Source: Candidatus Methylomirabilis sp.
GTDB taxonomy: Bacteria > Methylomirabilota > Methylomirabilia > Methylomirabilales > Methylomirabilaceae
Direction of reading: 5' to 3'
NCBI RefSeq assembly: GCF_028716865.1
Contig: NZ_JAQUOY010000014.1
Span: 1-64,000, forward strand
Length of the DNA: 64,000 nucleotides
This document shows positions 63,334 to 64,000 of the stretch, piece after piece. Made by a program: the position numbers and the translations under genes. Each line of letters starts with the position of its first letter. Position 1 is the first letter of the stretch. The notes under the pieces were generated by a model that saw only the letters and a list, made by a program, of their open reading frames with translations, was not told the DNA's origin and searched no databases.

Positions 63334-63999
63334 TCAGCTCTTGCTGGGACGGATCATCAGCTCCTGACCTACCTGGAGCTTAGCCTGACGTCCAAGGTCA
63401 TTCCATCGGCGAAGCTCTTCCGGCGTCACATCGTGGACTCTGGCGATCTCCCACAGGGTATCGCCTCTTTTCACCCGGTGATATGTGGCGGAAGCTGTGG
63501 AAGCAGGAGCGCTCCGACGAGCCTCACGGCTGCTCTTTGCGGCCTGCATCTTCACCTGGACTGCCTGTCCTGAGCCAAGTCGAAGGGCTTGCCCCGGCCG
63601 CAGCTTCGTTTGACCCCTCAGATCGGTATCGTTCCACCGTCGGAGTTCCTCAGGCGTGACAGCGTAGGCCCTGGCGATCCCAAAGAGCGTATCGCCAGGC
63701 TTGACGATGTGGACGGTGGAGCGGGCGGGTGCAGTGACCTCAGGGGCCCGCAGTGCAACAGTTCGGGAACGGGTGGCTTGAGCAACGGTTATGGCTCGTT
63801 CACTGGATGGTTGGGTTGGCACCAATCGGAGCAGTGCCCCCACCTTCAGCTTGTCGCCAACTTTTACCCCATTGAGGCTGGCGAGCCCGGCGGCGGTCGT
63901 CTGGTGCCGCGACGCGATCGATACCAGGGTCTCCCCTCTTTTCACGCGATGCCACCGGCTTATAGCTTGAACCATCGTACGGGAAGGGATTCGCGGCAA
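63334..63999 (-). CDS. LysM-repeat protein, partial at window edge
   Basis: The C-terminal 221 residues of a longer frame that runs out of the window contain three LysM domains (about residues 16-58, 94-137 and 172-216) with VKRGETLVSIASRHQTTAAG, VKPGDTLFGIARAY and VKRGDTLWEIARVHDVTPEE. Membrane-bound lytic transglycosylases of the MltD type end this way, but the catalytic part is not visible. A dispersed repeat is translated inside it as LRLGSGQA. Confidence 0.75.
   Translation of the reverse strand: MPRIPSRTMVQAISRWHRVKRGETLVSIASRHQTTAAGLASLNGVKVGDKLKVGALLRLVPTQPSSERAITVAQATRSRTVALRAPEVTAPARSTVHIVKPGDTLFGIARAYAVTPEELRRWNDTDLRGQTKLRPGQALRLGSGQAVQVKMQAAKSSREARRSAPASTASATYHRVKRGDTLWEIARVHDVTPEELRRWNDLGRQAKLQVGQELMIRPSKS
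63566..63588. repeat. dispersed repeat inside the LysM gene
   Basis: TGTCCTGAGCCAAGTCGAAG followed by GGC resembles one arm of the inverted repeat at 50897-50923. It sits in the linker after the second LysM domain, where it is tolerated in frame. Confidence 0.6.
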
Positions 64000-64000
64000 C

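Overview
The window reads as a chromosomal segment of a Gram-negative (diderm) bacterium with moderately high GC. The diderm evidence is LptF/LptG, a Pal lipoprotein and a lipid-type ABC exporter. The aldehyde ferredoxin oxidoreductase locus implies tungsten or molybdenum enzymology and at least facultative anaerobic life. The gene mix would suit an environmental lineage such as the NC10 group, but no rRNA or other marker is present and that placement is only a guess. No tRNA, rRNA or CRISPR array was recognised.

Layout. (1) 0.15-5.2 kb, minus strand: an MsbA-like ABC exporter, a Stealth-family sugar-phosphate transferase and an asparagine synthase-like amidotransferase. (2) 5.4-11.3 kb: what looks like a complete bacterial ceramide (sphingolipid) pathway. 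It holds a serine palmitoyltransferase-like enzyme, a dedicated acyl carrier protein, a CerR-like NAD-dependent reductase and a fatty acyl-AMP/CoA ligase in one tight minus-strand operon, with a GNAT-type ceramide synthase candidate divergent from it. (3) 11.4-19.3 kb: a LicC-type nucleotidyltransferase, two CDP-alcohol phosphatidyltransferases (visibly AT-rich, beside an ISL3-like transposase remnant), and two tandem pairs of glycosyltransferases. This is a plausible head-group module for the ceramide. (4) 19.5-22.6 kb: LptF, LptG and a calcineurin-type phosphoesterase. (5) 22.8-31.5 kb: an NhaD/citrate-type transporter, Pal, a LolD/MacB-like ABC system with an AttH-like lipocalin, two broken genes and a fatty acid hydroxylase-family membrane protein. 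(6) 31.7-36.9 kb: a diacetamido- or amino-sugar cassette (dehydrogenase, N-acetyltransferase, GT2, DegT aminotransferase) and a polytopic membrane protein. (7) 37-39.9 kb: nucleoside hydrolase, ribokinase, Nudix. (8) 39.8-46.0 kb: an AorABC-like aldehyde oxidoreductase cluster split by an SRA-HNH-type endonuclease and a MOSC protein. (9) 46.3-54.2 kb: a sigma-54 two-component system and housekeeping genes (half-permease, Smr, GATase, HbpS/GlcG, GNAT, ThiI, cytochrome c). (10) 54.4-62.8 kb: IlvE followed by a long minus-strand nucleotide-sugar series (UDP-xylose, UDP-glucuronate, GDP-mannose/4-keto, dTDP-glucose products). (11) The right edge carries a LysM protein that runs out of the window.

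Together most of the window builds and exports envelope glycolipids and polysaccharides. The nucleotide-sugar genes would feed the glycosyltransferases. The ceramide operon makes the lipid base, the CDP-alcohol genes could add a phospho-head group, and ABC or Lpt components could move products outward. Short palindromic and inverted repeats sit at several gene ends and in places supply stop codons or enter reading frames.
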